NCBI GenBank assembly: GCA_047967505.1
Contig: CM106538.1
DNA from: Dipteris shenzhenensis
Lineage: Eukaryota > Polypodiophyta > Polypodiopsida > Gleicheniales
DNA length: 64,000 nt
Strand: one strand, 5' to 3'
Shown: piece after piece, positions 37,046-47,606 of the stretch
Layout of the letters: each line of letters starts with the position of its first letter
How positions within the stretch are numbered: position 1 is the stretch's first letter
The notes under the pieces: model-generated
Told to the model about the DNA's origin: nothing
Databases searched by the model: none
What the model saw: only the letters and a program-made list of their open reading frames with translations
Position numbers and translations under genes: made by a program

Positions 37046-37884
37046 ATGCCCATCACTACAACTAGCGCTTAAGGCACTAGCTATAGTCCAATGCAAATCA
37101 TGAAATAAAAATAGGAAAAGACAAGGATCCCGCTCGGTGTTTCATGGACTCACCCTACAAAAGAGAACAAACGTACCGTTTTTTAGATAACTAGTTAGAG
37201 AAAGGAGGAGTTGGAGAAGCAACTTTCCAAAGAGATTGGATTGAGGGGACAAGCATAAACCTACAAACAAGGAGAAAGAACAAAAGGAAGTAAAGAGGAG
37301 GAAGAGAAATACCAAAAAGAGAAGAGATGAGTCTTCTTTCTTTCACCAAATCTCATTTTTTGTTCTTAACCTCTGAAAATCAAGCATGAAAATTAGCACA
37401 TAGGCTTAGCAATGCAAGGAGAAACATGTTTCAACACTCACAAAATGAAATCTCACAAAAAATGAGCCTACATTGCTTAAAGAGACACACCTTCTTGAAA
37501 AACTTCCTTTCACATGAGCAGAGAGGGAGAAGGGTGGAGAGGGAGCACAAGTGTTGGGAGAGGGACTAGGTAGGAGTGAGGAGTGTGGGGAAGTGGTTGG
37601 AGGAAAGCGAGGTCCCCGAATATAAGGTTGGAGGAAAGATTTTTACTTTTCCCGCAATAGATTTGTGAAAGATGGCATCATGCAGGGTTTCAGGTTTTAG
37701 CCCCCAGCGTCGCTATATAGCGACACTGGACAATTGCTATATAGTGACACTTATATCCTAAAAGCATCACTATATAGCAACAGAATAGAACATAACATCA
37801 CCATATAGCAACGGTTTAGGGCACTTAATCCAAGGAAAGAGGGAAGGAGCTCATGGGTGGCTATTTTTTGGATCTTAATGGATT
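37046..37884. other. Region left of the CACTA gene; possible CACTA terminus
   Basis: At 37054 the string CACTACAACTAG appears, the kind of 5' end shared by CACTA transposons, and the transposase gene begins 0.8 kb downstream. I could not find a matching inverted end after 45611, so the terminus is tentative. The rest holds no clear gene. It includes the GTCGCTATATAGCGAC palindrome cluster near 37709-37815. Confidence 0.35.
37709..37815. repeat. Cluster of CGCTATATAGCG-type palindromes
   Basis: A perfect 16-bp palindrome, GTCGCTATATAGCGAC (37709-37724), is followed by three diverged copies at about 30-bp spacing: TTGCTATATAGTGACA, TCACTATATAGCAAC and TCACCATATAGCAAC. Confidence 0.85.
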
Positions 37885-38121
37885 TCCTTGCATTTTGTGT
37901 TGTGATTTTGGAGGTGTGCAGATGGAAGGGACGAGTGGAAGCTGATGCGCCAACGCCCGAAAATGCAGAGTGGCTTATGGAGAGGTTGTATTGTCATTGC
38001 ACTCATTGTTGCAAGCGAGAAGTATGACATCAATGCCGTGTTGTCATGTGCCACTTGCAGATGTATGGGGAGGAGCCACGCCACCAGTACCCACCGTTGG
38101 TGGTGCATGTGGTGATCATCA

Positions 38122-38206
38122 GTAAGTTAATGCTATTTTAGTTCATGTGATTAACATTGCATGTCTACATGACACGAAACCTTGAGACAAGATCTTATAT
38201 TCACAG
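38122..38206 (+). other. Putative 85-bp intron of the CACTA gene
   Basis: ATCA|GTAAGTTAATG at the 5' side and CTTATATTCACAG| at the 3' side fit plant splice sites. A GAAACCTTGAGACAAGAT segment occurs at 38175 and again just after the acceptor, so a small duplication may have disturbed the frame. Confidence 0.5.
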
Positions 38207-39045
38207 GAAACCTTGAGACAAGATGAGGAGGGTGGCAAGGGTGCACATATACCTTCACACTTTGAGCAGGATTATAGTCTCCCGGATGTGCTAGATGATG
38301 GCAAGGGTATGGTGGACATGATGGATTCTATTTTTAGGGGCACTACATCACATGTACACGTGATGTCCGAGTCTAAGGTCAATATGTGAGAGTTTCAATC
38401 AACACAGTTGTACGAGGATGCTAGGATGTCAAAACTACGGGCTTGTCTCTCAATCTTGAATCTACAAAAGCAAAGTATGGGTGGTCGGACACGTGTCTCA
38501 GCCTTAATGAGGTTAGCTCCTGCATAAATTTGTCTCATTATTTGGATATTGTTTGTTTTGAGAATCATCATACTTTCTTATTATTCAAAGCCTATGTTTG
38601 TTTGAATTGTAATAGGTTGCTCCAGAAAATGTTGCTTGCACCAAATACCATGCCCGCATCAAGAGATGAAGCGAAGAAGATGCTAACAAGAGTGGGTATG
38701 TATTATGATACGATCCATGCTTGCCATAATGTTTGTATTCTCTTTCATCTCGTGAAAGCATGGAGATTTAGCTAGCCGTACGAAGTGTGGGGAACAACAA
38801 TATAGAGATGACTTGTAGGGTGAACAGATCTCGATAAAGGTCTTGAGACGCTTTCCCATCATTGCTACAATACAGCACATGTTTCGATGCAAATCCATAG
38901 CGAGGTTAATGACTTGGCATGCTACACATCTGATGACACATTGAGGATTCCTAGAAATTGTGAAGCTTGGAAGCACATAGAAAATTAGTGGCCAAACTTT
39001 GCGATGGAGCCATGCAACTTACATCTTGGGCTCGCCATGGATGGC

Positions 39046-39050
39046 GTGAA
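39046..39050. other. Target-site duplication GTGAA, TR-GAG-1
   Basis: GTGAA lies at 39046-39050 and again at 41700-41704, just outside the LTRs. Joining across one copy restores the codons for DGVNPF, a conserved CACTA transposase string. Confidence 0.95.
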
Positions 39051-39336
39051 TGTTGGGATATATCAAGGCGTATGCCTCAGGCACACTTGGTTTCTATGTG
39101 TGAGTGCTAGAGGCACAGTTAGGTGCCCATAAGCATAGTTAGGTGGTGGTAAGCCACATAGGATGATTGAGAGAATCTAGGAGCAGATCGAGGAGATGAT
39201 TGTGGAGCTCTGAAGTCATCAATGATGTCAGTGAGCATGTAAGGGGTGCCTACATAAGGACCTCACTCTTCTTCATTCTATATGCAAGTATTCTGAATTT
39301 GTGTCCACTCTACTCTTTCCTTTCAGTTTACCAACA
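39051..39336 (+). repeat. TR-GAG-1 5' LTR
   Basis: The LTR is 286 bp, TGTTGGGATATATCAAGG to TTTACCAACA, followed by the primer site TGGTATCAGAGCC at 39337-39349. It is closely related to the LTR at 62557-62845. Confidence 0.94.
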
Positions 39337-40194
39337 TGGTATCAGAGCCATTTGATCCTCCTTGATTCCATTTCTGCCACATCATCATCTTCTTCTCCAC
39401 CTTCTTCTTCACCATCTCTTCCTCTTCTTCCCAAAACTTGCTTAAGCCTGTTCTCCTCCATTTCTCTACCGTTCTCCACGCCCTTCCTACTAGAGATACA
39501 CCTCAAAGGGGCGAACCCTTGGCTGCAAGGAATCAACAAATTATCGCTTCTGTTCGTCGCCATTTCATGTAGATCGTCGACCCTTCTTCCTGTGTTTTCT
39601 CTTAGAATGCTCCATGCTTCTCTAATTCCTTTCAGAGGGAGCTTGTCCATACCTAGAGCTATCCTGTTCTGAAATCTAAGTAGCAATGGCTACATATTCA
39701 AGCTGAAAACAGAGAAAAACCAGTCGAAAATGGAGAGATAAGCTATGGTTCCCTGACGTGATTTTGCGCCCTTTCTCCTCAGTGGACCTTCTATGGTATA
39801 CAAGCTTTATTTTGCTTCAAAAATCCCCTTTTTCTTTGCTCTGGAGAGTGAGATTCAAGCCCTCCAAGTTCAGTCTTTTGATTTTGACAGTTTTGATAAG
39901 TTTTTGAGAGTGATGCTACATAAGATGCTATTCTAGCATTTCTGAGTTTTTGAAGTTTTCAATAACATCAATACAACTGTGGCTTCAGCTTTACTTTGAG
40001 TTGCTATACCTGGTTTTGATTGGAAAGCTTTCATTTTTAGCCACCTCTATGAAGCATGTAAGAAAAAGTATCATTGATTGAATTTTGGTCACTAGTCTTT
40101 GCTACATTAAATGCTTATATTTGGAAGCCTTTCAATTGTTATTCTAGCCTTGTAAGAGAGAAGACACTGCCCAATACTTGGGTTAGACCCTCTC

Positions 40195-41029
40195 ATGGCT
40201 ACCATATTGAATATAGATAAGTTCAATGGAAAGGGCTTCCACACATGGCAGATGAAGGTGAAATTTGCATTGATGAGGGAAAACCTCTGGGGACTTGTCA
40301 AACCGACTTCAACTTCTTCTTCTACAGCCTCCAATGCTGGAGAATCCTTAGCTCTGACATGCTCGACGAGGGATCCCAGAGAGGAGAAAGCATATGGTAT
40401 CATTGCTCTTGCTTTAGGAGATGATTATATTCATCACATATCTGACTTAGAGTCTCCTTTTGAAGCTTGGCAGAAGCTTGATATGATTTTTGGTGCTAGT
40501 TCTCACATCTCAAAATTATCACTTAAAATCTCTTTCTTTGAATTAAAGATGGTTAGTGGCACTCCTTTGGCAGCCCATGTCAATTACATGTGGAGTCTTA
40601 TGACTCAACTTGCTTCTATCAACTCTCCTATCACTACAGATGATGCTATGGCAGTGTTGCTTAAGAGTATGCCTGAAGATTATGATCATATTGTTACCAC
40701 TTTAAAAAATCTTCCTAATCCTAATCTTGAAGGTATTATCTCTGCTCTCCAAGAAGAAGAAAGGCACATGGAGCTCAGGAAAGGCAATGACATAGCTTAT
40801 GCTATAAAAATCCAGAAGGGCAAGTTTACACCTTGCAATCATTGTGGGAAGACAAATCACCTTTCAACTACTTCAAAATCAATCCATGCAAACACTGTGG
40901 CAAAAACAATCATCATGAGAAGTTTTGTAGAGCCAAAAAGGAAGAAACTTCAAAGACAGAAAATGCCAATCTACTTTCAGTTGATGTGCCTCCACAACAT
41001 GAGGCATCCTTTGAAGATTATGCATTTTA
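40195..41029 (+). pseudogene. gag: TR-GAG-1 gag
   Basis: The ATG at 40195 begins MATILNIDKFNGKGFHTWQM, a copia-type GAG N-terminus with the conserved Trp. The core includes EAWQKLDMIFGASSHISKL, AVLLKSMPEDYDHIVTTL and LEGIISALQEEERHM. Two zinc knuckles follow, PCNHCGKTNHLS and CKHCGKNNHHEKFC. The frame breaks between them near 40860, so the end (NANLLSVDVPPQHEASFEDY, stop at 41030) is read in another frame. The intact relative at 44245-44762 shows both knuckles in one frame, so this is a small deletion or frameshift. The protein would assemble particles that package the element RNA. Confidence 0.88.
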
Positions 41030-41400
41030 AATCATCTCTATGTATGCTCCAGATCTCTCTTTTTTATCTTGAGTCAAGGTACTTAGCCTGGATAGTCCTC
41101 CAAAATGAATGAAATAAACTATTGTGTCTTGTGTGTTTTTTGTAAACACCTCTGGTGACCTTATTATGTAGACCATGTGTATGTGTTTTGCTCCATGGTA
41201 CCTCGTGCAGACATTGTGTGCATGTACATACAGGGGAGATAACCATTGGAAGGTCTTTTTGTATCCCTTTTGTTTACCTTATACCCATGGGAACCCTTGC
41301 TAGCTTGAGATCCTAGCCATTGATAGATCCATGACCACCATGAGATGGCATGAGACACCTTGTGCTAGCTGTATCCTTGACATAGCCTGAGGCATTCCCT

Positions 41401-41412
41401 TGAGGGGGGGTT
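41401..41412 (+). other. Polypurine tract of TR-GAG-1
   Basis: TGAGGGGGGGTT lies immediately before the 3' LTR start TGTTAGGATATATC, the expected place for plus-strand priming. Confidence 0.8.
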
Positions 41413-41699
41413 TGTTAGGATATATCAAGGTGTATGCCTCAGGCACACCTTGGTTTCTATGTGGGAGTGCTAGAGGCACAGTTAGGTGCCCATAAGCACA
41501 GTTAGGTGGTGGTAAGCCACATAGGATGATTGAGAGAATCTAGGAGCAGATTGAGGAGATGATTGTGGATCTCTGAAGTCATCAGTGATGTCAGTGAGCA
41601 TGTAAGGGGTGCCTACATAAGGACCTCACTCTTCTTCATTCTATATGCAAGTATTCTGAATTTGTGTCCACTCTACTCTTTCCTTTCAGTTTACCAACA
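41413..41699 (+). repeat. TR-GAG-1 3' LTR
   Basis: The LTR is 287 bp, TGTTAGGATATATCAAGG to TTTACCAACA, and GTGAA follows. It is the partner of 39051-39336. Confidence 0.94.
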
Positions 41700-42662
41700 G
41701 TGAACCCTTTCAGATTATGCTCGACATCTTGGTCGACATGGCCCATAGACTTGGTGAATTACAATATCCCACCATGGCTAACAAGAAGAGACACCTCATG
41801 CTTGCACTACTTATGCCAGGGAAGTACAAGGCCAAGAATATGGATGTGTACATGTCACCTTTGATAGAGGAGTTACAGATCTTATGGAGAGGAGTGTGGG
41901 TCTTTGATATTTCCAGAGCTCCTAGACATACCAATGACATTTTGGTCAAGAGAATATTGATGTGGACCATACATGACTACCTAGGATATGGAGAGTGCGC
42001 AGGTACGTGGTTGTGTCTTTACATGTATAATATATGATTATGCTTTTATGAGTCTCTTTCGTGTGCATGTCTTATACTAGCACATTCATGCACGCATGCA
42101 GGACTTGTTACAAGTGGGTACCATGCTTGTCCTATTTGTGGGCCGAGTCATACTCGATACCTTTCGCTGGACCACATCTCGCGCATGGAGGCCAGCTTGA
42201 TCCACCACCACCATATTTGAAGGCAAGTGATTGGATTCAGGCTTGGAGGGTGAATGGAGAGGAGCCTCCTTATGGTATGAAGAGGCTATCCATCTTTCAC
42301 GAGCTTCCTTACTGGGGTCACAGTTACAAATCAATCATCTCTTGGATCCCATGCATATCTTCAAGAATGTGGGGAATACTATTTGGCACACTTGGTTGGT
42401 TCCAAAGACTCCAAAGGAGTGTGAGAAGACTTGTGCGCTATGAATAGGATTCCTTGTTTGTGGCCCCAAGTGCCTGTTCATAAAGTTGTCCTCCCAAAGT
42501 AACATGGATCCTCTCCAAGAGAGAGGAGGCAGTGGTCAAGGTGGACATTGCCTCTTCTCGAACACCGATAGGGTACATGCATTGCTTGAAAGGAGCATTT
42601 TCAAAGGACAATAAGCTTAGTGCACTCAAGTCCCATGATTAGCACAAAGTCTTATAGGTATT
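41700..42662 (+). pseudogene. CACTA transposase, central part
   Basis: Downstream of TR-GAG-1 the transposase continues: VNPFQIMLDILVDMAHRLGE, MLALLMPGKYKAKNMDVYMS, PLIEELQILWRGVWVFD and LMWTIHDYLGYGECAG. A GT-AG intron follows (42003-42101), then LVTSGYHACPICGPSHTRYL (Cys-x2-Cys) to a TGA after HHHHI. In other frames SIFHELPYWG and INHLLDPMHIFKNVGNTIW correspond to the usual LPYW and D.MHI.KN segments. LSALKSHD, then TAG, then HKVL is near 42630, just before TR-GAG-2. The order and motifs leave little doubt about the family. Stops and frameshifts show decay. Confidence 0.87.
42003..42101 (+). other. 99-bp intron in the CACTA transposase gene
   Basis: Exon ...GAGTGCGCAG|GTACGTGG and CACGCATGCAG|GACTTGTTAC. 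Removing it joins GYGECAG to LVTSGYHACPICG in frame, matching the family. Confidence 0.85.
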
Positions 42663-42678
42663 CTAAGCTGTAGGATTA

Positions 42679-43049
42679 TGTTGGGATAAGTATGATCAAG
42701 GGCTTGCTCTATGGTGCATGTGTGCATCTCGGGAGTCACATGTGTGTTTGTGTGTGTTGTAAAGGCACATCAAGTGCTATGATGTGTCTAGTGTGTGACC
42801 TAAGTGATGATGTAAGCCAAAGGCCCCCACAGGGGAGGTTGATTTAGGCTAGTCCCACTGATTTAGGGACTGATTCCCACTAATGTAGGGGCTGATTGCC
42901 ACTTATGTAGGGAAGGTGCTACCTTCTCCCCCTTTCTATAAGAGAGATTCCTCTCTCACACAATCTATAATAGAGAACTACATTTTTGGTTTCATTGTGC
43001 TCTCACTCCTCTTCCAAGATGGATCTATTCTATCCTACAGGATTCTACA
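42679..43049 (+). repeat. TR-GAG-2 5' LTR
   Basis: TGTTGGGATAAGTATGATC to CTACAGGATTCTACA. It includes a repeated GATT(T/C)...CACT(G/A)AT..TAGGG block and a likely TATA at TTTCTATAAGAGAG. Its partner is 45069-45446. Confidence 0.93.
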
Positions 43050-43939
43050 CTTGGTATCAGAGCTTTAGGTTCTAGATCTAGCCTAGCCTAGCATTAGATT
43101 CTCTCTCTAGCATAAACTACTAGTTTTTGAAAGCTTATTCATCATCTCCATTTTCCTCTTTCTTCCCCAAATTTTGTAAGAGCATGTTCTCTACCTACAG
43201 GCAACTATTCTCCAAGTCCTCTGAGCTGTAGACTCCTCGTGTATGGGTTCCCTTCCAGCTGCAAGCAATTAGAGAAATATTACCTGTACGCGCAATGCCA
43301 ACACGAAGATTGTCTGTCGATGAATTGCAAAATTTTGCCTCTGTGGTCACCTATCTGCAAATCCCTCTGAGCTTGAGCTGGACAACACTACAGGCAAGCT
43401 GCTGATGAAATCTGAACCCATTTGGTCAAGAATTGGAGGCGCAACAGACAAAAAACCAGTCGATTTTCCAAAGCTTGGCTATGGTGACCTGGCGCAATAT
43501 TGTGCTCTTCCTTGGTGGAGGACCTTCTCTGGTATAAGGCCTTTCTTCCCTGTATAAAAATCCCCTTGAATAGAGCTATGAGCTATGAGAATTGTACCCT
43601 CCAAGTTCAGGCCTCTGTTTTGGACAGTTTTGACAATGTTGTGAGTTTGATGCTACAATAGATGCTACTCTAGCATTTCTGATGTTTTAAACTCTTGAAT
43701 AGCATCAACAACTGTGGCTACAACTTTCCTTTAAGTTGCTATACCTGTATTTACTTGGAATACTTTCATTTAGCCACCTCTATGAAACATGCAAGTTGAA
43801 GCATCATTTCCATTATGATTTGTAGTATGGAATTTGGTTACAAGTCTTTGCTACACTAAATGCTTGTACTTTGAAGTTTTTCAACTTTTTCTAGCCTTGT
43901 AAGAGAGTAGACACTGCCCATTTTGGGTTAGACCCTCTC

Positions 43940-44762
43940 ATGGCTACCTTCTTGAATATGGATAAGTTCAATGGTAAAGGCTTTCACACATGGCAGATGA
44001 AAGTTAAGGTTGCATTGATGAGGGAAAACCTCTGGGGGCTTGTCAAACCTACTTTCACTTCTTCTTCAACAACCTCTAATGCTGGAGAATCCTCAGCTCC
44101 TACATGCCGGGCATGAGATCCTGCTAGAGAGGAGAAAGCTTATGGCACTATTGCTCTTGGCTTAGGAGATAACTATTTTCATCTCCTTCTAAAGCTTGGC
44201 AGAAGCTTTATATTATTTTTGGTGCTAGCTCTCACATCTCAAAATTGTCACTTAAGATTGCTTTCTTTGAATTGAAGATGGCTAGTGGCACTCCCTTGGC
44301 TGCCCATGTCAATCACATGCAGAGTCTCATGACTCAACTTGCTTCTATCGACTCTGCAATCACTACAGATGATGCAATGGCAGTATTGCTCAAAAGTATG
44401 CCTGAAGATTATGATCATGTTGTTACCACTTTGAAAAGTCTTCCTAATCCTACTCTTGAAGGTCTTATTACTGCTCTTCAAGAAGAAGAAAGGCACATGG
44501 AACTCCGGAGAGGCAATGACATAGCCTATGCCATAAAAACTCAAAAGGGCAAGTTTTCACCTTGCAGACATTGTGGGAAGACTAATCACCTCTCAAAAGA
44601 TTGCTTCAAGATCAATCCTTGCAAACATTGTGGCAAAAACAATCACCATGAAAAGTATTGTAAATCCAAAAAGGAAGCAACTACAAAGCCAGAAACTTCC
44701 AATTTACTTTCAGTTGATGTGCCTCCACAAGATGAGGCCTCCTATGAAGAATATGCTTCGTA
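43940..44762 (+). pseudogene. gag: TR-GAG-2 gag
   Basis: The ATG at 43940 starts MATFLNMDKFNGKGFHTWQM. A TGA in the position of an Arg codon (after TCRA) and a deletion near 44170-44190 break the first third. From 44245 one clean frame of 172 codons runs through MPEDYDHVVTTLKSLPNP and ALQEEERHMELRRGND, then two intact C-C-H-C knuckles, CRHCGKTNHLSKDC and CKHCGKNNHHEKYC, to SVDVPPQDEASYEEYAS and a TAA. It is the best-preserved C-terminal half of the family here and shows what the other copies lost. Confidence 0.88.
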
Positions 44763-45068
44763 AGCACTTTGTCTTTTTTATTTTTTTTAATCATCACTTG
44801 GTCAAATTTTGAGGTTCTCTACCTGGAGTAATACTCCAAAAAGAATATCATATGTTATTTTGTAAATCACCTCTAGTCACCGTATGATGTAGACCATGTG
44901 ATATGTGTTTTGTCTATCCCGTTTCTGTGAAACTCACACCCTTGGGAACCCTTGCTAGCATGAGATCCTAGCCATAGATTTATCTTTGACCACCATGAGA
45001 TGGCATGAGAAACTATGAGACTAGATGTATCCTTGACACTGCAAGAGGCAAACCCTTGAGGGAGGGTA

Positions 45069-45446
45069 TGTTGGGATAAGTATGATCAAGGGCTTGCTCT
45101 ATGGTGCATGTGTGCATCTAGGGGAGTCACATGTGTGTTTGTGTGTGTTGTAAAGGCACATCAAGTGCTATGATGTGTCTAGTGTGTGACCTAAGTGATG
45201 ATGTAAACTAAAGGCCCCCACATGGGAGGTTCCTTTGATTTAGGCCAGTCCCACTGATGTAGGGACTGATTCCCACTAATGTAGGGGCTAATTGCCATTT
45301 ATGTAGGGAAGGTGCTACCTTCTCCCCCTTTCTATAAAAGAGAGTCCTCTCTCTCACAATCTATAATAGAGAACTACATTTTTGGTTTCATTGTGCTCTC
45401 ACTCCTCTTCCAAGATGCATTCTATTCTATCCTACAGGATTCTATA
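45069..45446 (+). repeat. TR-GAG-2 3' LTR
   Basis: The LTR is 378 bp, preceded by the purine run GAGGGAGGGTA and followed by GATTA. It ends CTATA where the 5' copy ends CTACA. Confidence 0.92.
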
Positions 45447-45549
45447 GATTAGTATACCGATACTCATGATGCGTTAGTGTAATTATGATTATGTTATATT
45501 ATTGACATGACATCTTTATACCTTGGATAGTTCATCCTCTCAATTACAG

Positions 45550-45611
45550 GTGAAAGGGTGCTTACAAGAAGATGTTAGAAATGCTATATTCAAGATCAGC
45601 GGTATTGTGAG
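45550..45611 (+). pseudogene. CACTA transposase, short downstream exon
   Basis: After an acceptor (TCAATTACAG|) the sequence reads VKGCLQEDVRNAIFKISGIV and then a GTATGC donor. In TNP2 proteins a segment of this type (P..VR..I..IS..FR) follows KSHD, which here lies just before TR-GAG-2. No further exons are recognisable to the right. Confidence 0.6.
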
Positions 45612-47550
45612 GTATGCTTATTATCAACTTGCATTGATTGCATTTTCTTCAATTTAAGTTGAATAATCTGTAGACTAATTATGAATATATTGTGACATGA
45701 AGTTGGGGGTAATAAACTTCACACACCTCTTCACTTCCTACTGCTTTTAAACTAAGTGACAAAGATATTTATCATTGAGAAAGGGACATTAAAAAGAAGC
45801 TTTTATGCCAAGATACCACACCATACTTTCCTCCCTTAGATGAGAATGAAGATGGTAACATCCTAGGTGATGTTGTACTCAAGCATAGGGAGAAGGAAAG
45901 GATCAGCAGAGGCCATAATCTCAGCAAGTTGGTCTGTGCCAAAGAGAAGAGCGATACGTTGTTGAAAGAAGATCTTGCAACTCAACATGACATGAACTAA
46001 TATATATCGAGGAGTTTGAGGGGGCTGATTGGGTCGGAAACATTGCACCTCCTTCATAGATACCTTTACACTTAGCTCAAAACACTCTGCAAACTGCCAT
46101 TAGACATAGAGGCCTATAACTTGCAGTAGAGACATGATACCAAATATTCAAACATATATAGAGATGCGCCTTGAGATGGGCTTTGCGTTGATATACATTT
46201 CGTAAGAAACAAAGAAGCGGTGAGAAAGTTATGGACAGTTTATTAGACGGGGTAAAAATTGTCATGAAAACAGACTATCAAACACAAAGACTCATAACTT
46301 TTTGCTATAGTATTTGATTCAAGGTCTAATAACATGAGAATAACATAGAGACATGCTGTTGAAGAGAGCTTTGTGTTGATATATTTTTCATCAAAATCGG
46401 ACTAACGAGTGGAAAGTTATAAGCAAAACACTAATAGAGGGTCAAACTATCATGAAAACTATCCTCCACCCATGCTAATTTCATTTGAGCAGGATGCTCC
46501 CTCAAGACTCCACCTTCATCAACGATCCACCACGCATAGATTTTGCCTAGAATTGGTGGCTGGAGAAATAGATGGACCATGTGTGTGCAATGAGTGGCCG
46601 AATAGAAAGAACTTAGGAAAGGAAGAAAAGGGAAGAGAGACTCAAGAGAGGGAATACGAAGTGATCTTCATTGTCAATAGAGTGAGACTCCACTCCAATG
46701 CAACTCAAAATACTACAAACACAAGGGAGAAGAAGAGGTTTCATACATGTACAAGAGGGAGCTAAAGCTCCAAGACTACTCATAAAGAGAGAATAAGCTA
46801 GAGAGAGATGGACTCAAGAGTCTACATAAGAGAATATTTACTACAAGAGGTAGAGAAGGCTCATGGAAGAGGCTTGAGGAGAATAGAGCTATAGCAACAT
46901 GAGGCCTAATGGTGGAAGAGATGATGAACAAGGGAGAGGAGGGCTCCTTTTATAGAGATTTTGTCACCCTCCTTCACCCATTTATGATTGCTGCCTGTAG
47001 ATTCTTTTCCTCATCAATCACATAAGCCCGTATATCACCATTGATGTCCTATTTGGCTACTCTTGCCATGTGTCCCATTAAAAGATGCTCATGACTCTTA
47101 AAATATTGAAAAAGTCAAGAGTCTCCCCACATGGAGCCCATAGGGACCCTCTCTTTTCCATATGTCCACATCCTCCTTATTCCACATAGGAATTCTAGAA
47201 AGATTCCTCTTGACTCCACACTCCTCCACATGCCTTCCACATGCTTGGCATGTGGCCTTTCTTATATTATTAGAACACATGGACATGAGCCCACCTCTTT
47301 ATATGACTCACTCTTCCTATTTTCTAAAAACCCCATAATATCCCATACACAAATAACTCTCACCCCATACTAAGGTATTTATAATTCATACCTATGGTAC
47401 TTACAATGATCCATTCCACTCATCCTCTCAATCCCACAAAATAGAAATAAGTGAGAACCGCTAGGCTATCACTTGATACTCAAACTCTTATCAAACATAG
47501 AAGAAAACAATACCAACGCCAAATTAAAAGTATCAATTTTTGGCATCACA
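45612..47550 (-). repeat. Probable 3' LTR of the Tat-like gypsy element, left end not resolved
   Basis: On the minus strand the polypurine tract at 47563-47551 is followed by TGTGATGCCAAAAATTG, a plausible LTR start. Minus-strand TATAAAAGG at 46954-46946 would be its TATA box. Two related segments near 46260 and 46440 (TCATGAAAAC with similar flanks) form an internal repeat. I cannot define the left end, and no second LTR is present. + frames here (for example 46409-46765) show no domain. Confidence 0.45.
46946..46954 (-). promoter_or_regulatory. TATA box candidate in the gypsy LTR
   Basis: The minus strand reads CTATAAAAGGAGCC, a strong TATAAAAG consensus about 600 bases into the proposed LTR. 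Function is inferred from position. Confidence 0.45.
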
Positions 47551-47563
47551 TCTTTCCCCCCCC
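47551..47563 (-). other. Polypurine tract of the Tat-like gypsy element
   Basis: The minus strand reads GGGGGGGGAAAGA just before the proposed LTR start and about 40 bases after the end of the coding region. Confidence 0.65.
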
Positions 47564-47606
47564 AGCAGATCCTCTCTAGTGAGAGATAGAGAGGGTCTAC
47601 TAGCCC

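Larger units (their letters stand above)
37885..39050 (+). pseudogene. CACTA transposase, N-terminal part
   Basis: The first segment reads ENAEWLMERLYCHCTHCCKR, then a TGA, then MYGEEPRHQYPPLVVHV. This matches the Cys-rich transposase-associated domain that opens plant TNP2 proteins. A GTAAG donor at 38122 and a TTCACAG acceptor ending at 38206 suggest an 85-bp intron, although the phase does not fit perfectly. The second segment reads LYEDARMSKLRACLSILNL, KAKYGWSD, TMPASRDEAKKMLTRVGMY and YDTIHACHNVCILFH, then, in another frame, RIPRNCEAWKHIEN, a TAG, WPNFAMEPCNLHLGLAMDGV. AMDGV carries the presumed catalytic Asp. It is cut at 39050 by the first TR-GAG. Confidence 0.83.
39051..41699 (+). mobile_element. 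TR-GAG-1: complete GAG-only LTR element
   Basis: The element is 2649 bp, with LTRs 39051-39336 and 41413-41699 (about 97% identical by eye: 7 substitutions and one indel), a primer site TGGTATCAGAGCC directly after the 5' LTR, a G-rich polypurine tract, and a single gag-like frame. There is no protease, integrase or reverse transcriptase. This matches the published class of terminal-repeat retrotransposons with only a GAG domain, which depend on enzymes from other copia elements. It sits inside the CACTA transposase gene. Confidence 0.93.
42679..45446 (+). mobile_element. TR-GAG-2: complete GAG-only LTR element with different LTRs
   Basis: The LTRs are 42679-43049 (371 bp) and 45069-45446 (378 bp). 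The target duplication GATTA is at 42674-42678 and 45447-45451. The primer site TGGTATCAGAGC lies at 43052-43063, two bases after the LTR. The internal leader and gag are clearly related to TR-GAG-1, but the LTRs share little beyond the TGTTGGGATA start. It carries no enzyme domains. It too is inserted in the CACTA gene. Confidence 0.93.
37885..45611 (+). mobile_element. CACTA (En/Spm) element remnant with TNP2-type transposase, split by two TR-GAG insertions
   Basis: Four coding segments fall in the order of the plant TNP2 transposase: 37885-38121 (transposase-associated zinc region), 38207-39050, 41700-42662 and 45550-45611. Removing the two LTR elements with one copy of each target duplication rejoins the reading sense. 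Introns with GT-AG ends are visible at about 38122-38206 and 42003-42101. Stops and frameshifts show the gene is dead. Terminal repeats are not established. Confidence 0.82.

Noticed and set aside
37054-37066. CACTACAACTAG as a firm CACTA terminal inverted repeat
   Set aside because: No matching inverted end or 3-bp target duplication was found to the right of 45611. It is kept only as a tentative remark.
34783-37103. Long open frames in the purine-rich tract (Phe/Ser/Leu-rich on -, Lys/Arg/Glu-rich on +)
   Set aside because: Low-complexity A/G sequence lacks stop codons by composition. The frames overlap on both strands and have no domain.
46409-46765. 118-codon + frame as a gene
   Set aside because: It lies within the proposed gypsy LTR, has no recognised domain and is antisense to the element.
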